Assembly (NCBI GenBank): GCA_029940345.1
Contig: JAOZRC010000318.1
Location: forward strand, 1 to 6,467
Direction: 5' to 3'
Origin: Desulfobacterales bacterium
GTDB taxonomy: Bacteria > Desulfobacterota > Desulfobacteria > Desulfobacterales > JAUCGF01
DNA length: 6,467 bases
The translations under genes were made by a program, and so were the position numbers. Below the pieces are notes generated by a model that saw nothing but the letters and a program-made list of their open reading frames with translations, did no database searches and was not told the origin of the DNA. The first letter of the stretch is position 1; every line of letters starts with the position of its first letter. Of the stretch, positions 6,122-6,467 are shown in pieces.

Positions 6122-6144
6122 CGGGAATATATATTCCCGTTTTT
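6122..6144 (+). terminator. Palindrome followed by a T-run, possible terminator
   Basis: CGGGAATATATATTCCCG (6122-6139) is a perfect 18-bp palindrome followed by five T. It has the form of an intrinsic terminator, but the stem is AT-rich beyond its CGGG end and no plus-strand gene lies upstream within 800 bp, so its function is uncertain. Confidence 0.4.
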
Positions 6145-6417
6145 ATACAGGTTTTTTATGGAAACCGTTTTCAGACTCCGGATAAGAGATGATTTTTCGC
6201 TGTTGTAAGGGAAAGAAAGGCCATCTTGCTGAAATGATATTTGTCGTTTCATGAATTAATCTCAAAAAAATAGAGACAACGATGAATTCCAGTCTAACCT
6301 TCGGCGAAGATTTCAGATGTTTGCTTTCGCTTCAAACGCATACAGAATTCCATACTTGCCCAAATCATTCAGCAAATGTTATGTGAAGGTATAAAAAACA
6401 GACAAGAGACCACAACA

Positions 6418-6430
6418 GCCCCAGCGGGGC
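6418..6430. repeat. Short GC-rich hairpin near the window end
   Basis: GCCCC and GGGGC flank a 3-nt AGC loop, inside a stretch that continues GTCATTTCGGTAGAAAA. The layout resembles dispersed extragenic palindromes, and the element may continue beyond the window. Confidence 0.35.
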
Positions 6431-6467
6431 GTCATTTCGGTAGAAAACGGTCAAAAGCCGCGCAACA

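Larger units (their letters stand above)
5888..6467. other. AT-rich region without a credible gene
   Basis: No open frame here combines length, a ribosome binding site and protein-like composition; the longest I examined is a 45-codon minus-strand frame (6115-6252) without a ribosome binding site. Visible structures are a small TGCAAGA/TCTTGCA inverted repeat (5889-5895 and 5926-5932), three GGGAA-(A)TATATT motifs, a palindrome with a T-run at 6122-6144, and a GC-rich hairpin at 6418-6430. It may be decayed accessory DNA. Confidence 0.6.

Noticed and set aside
6115..6252. 45-codon minus-strand frame starting MKRQISF.
   Set aside because: No ribosome binding site, no known motif, and it runs through the 6122-6139 palindrome. 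Treated as chance.
1..6467. CRISPR array, tRNA or rRNA genes.
   Set aside because: No regularly spaced short direct repeats and no cloverleaf or rRNA-like sequence were seen on reading through the window.
4135..6467. DGR template repeat or reverse transcriptase serving the candidate variable region.
   Set aside because: Reading the intergenic regions by eye gave no adenine-rich copy of the 2218-2304 segment, and no open frame resembles a reverse transcriptase. If present, they lie outside the window.

Overview
The window looks like bacterial chromosome of moderate G+C content, with compact genes and long AT-rich intergenic stretches. The gene types suggest a Desulfobacterota (deltaproteobacterial) relative: a fused DAK2-DegV protein, a secreted caspase-like protein joined to a sulfatase-modifying-factor (FGE/SUMF1)-fold domain, an AHL-lactonase-type metallo-beta-lactamase protein, and IS remnants. 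Filamentous or multicellular sulfate reducers often carry such caspase/FGE-fold proteins. This placement is inferred from protein flavour only; no rRNA or tRNA marker is present.

Layout. 1-332 is non-coding and holds a striking nested inverted repeat (159-281) upstream of the first gene. 333-2045 (+) encodes a one-polypeptide fatty acid kinase-like protein (FakA-like DhaL and middle domains plus a FakB/DegV domain). 2046-2199 separates two convergent genes and carries a hairpin with a U-tract that ends the minus-strand gene. 2200-4134 (-) encodes a signal peptide, a caspase (C14) domain with His122/Cys172, a Pro-rich linker and an FGE/C-type-lectin-fold domain. 4135-4567 is an AT-rich divergent intergenic region. 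4568-5311 (+) encodes the MBL-fold lactonase-like protein. 5335-5561 (-) is the frameshifted C-terminal remnant of a PD-(D/E)XK nuclease-like gene. It abuts an IS630-type transposase N-terminal fragment (5542-5754, -), behind which lies a 20-bp inverted repeat pair (5770-5887). 5888-6467 shows no credible gene, only palindromes and short repeats.

The genes do not form an operon: the three intact ones alternate in strand and have their own ribosome binding sites. The most interesting locus is the caspase/FGE-fold gene. Its last 30 or so codons read like the variable region of a diversity-generating retroelement (DGR) target, with NNC/NNT codons at the positions that are AAC/AAT in typical templates. 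It also carries an in-frame 132-bp-period tandem duplication just after the catalytic cysteine. No reverse transcriptase or template repeat is visible in the window, so the DGR reading is an inference.
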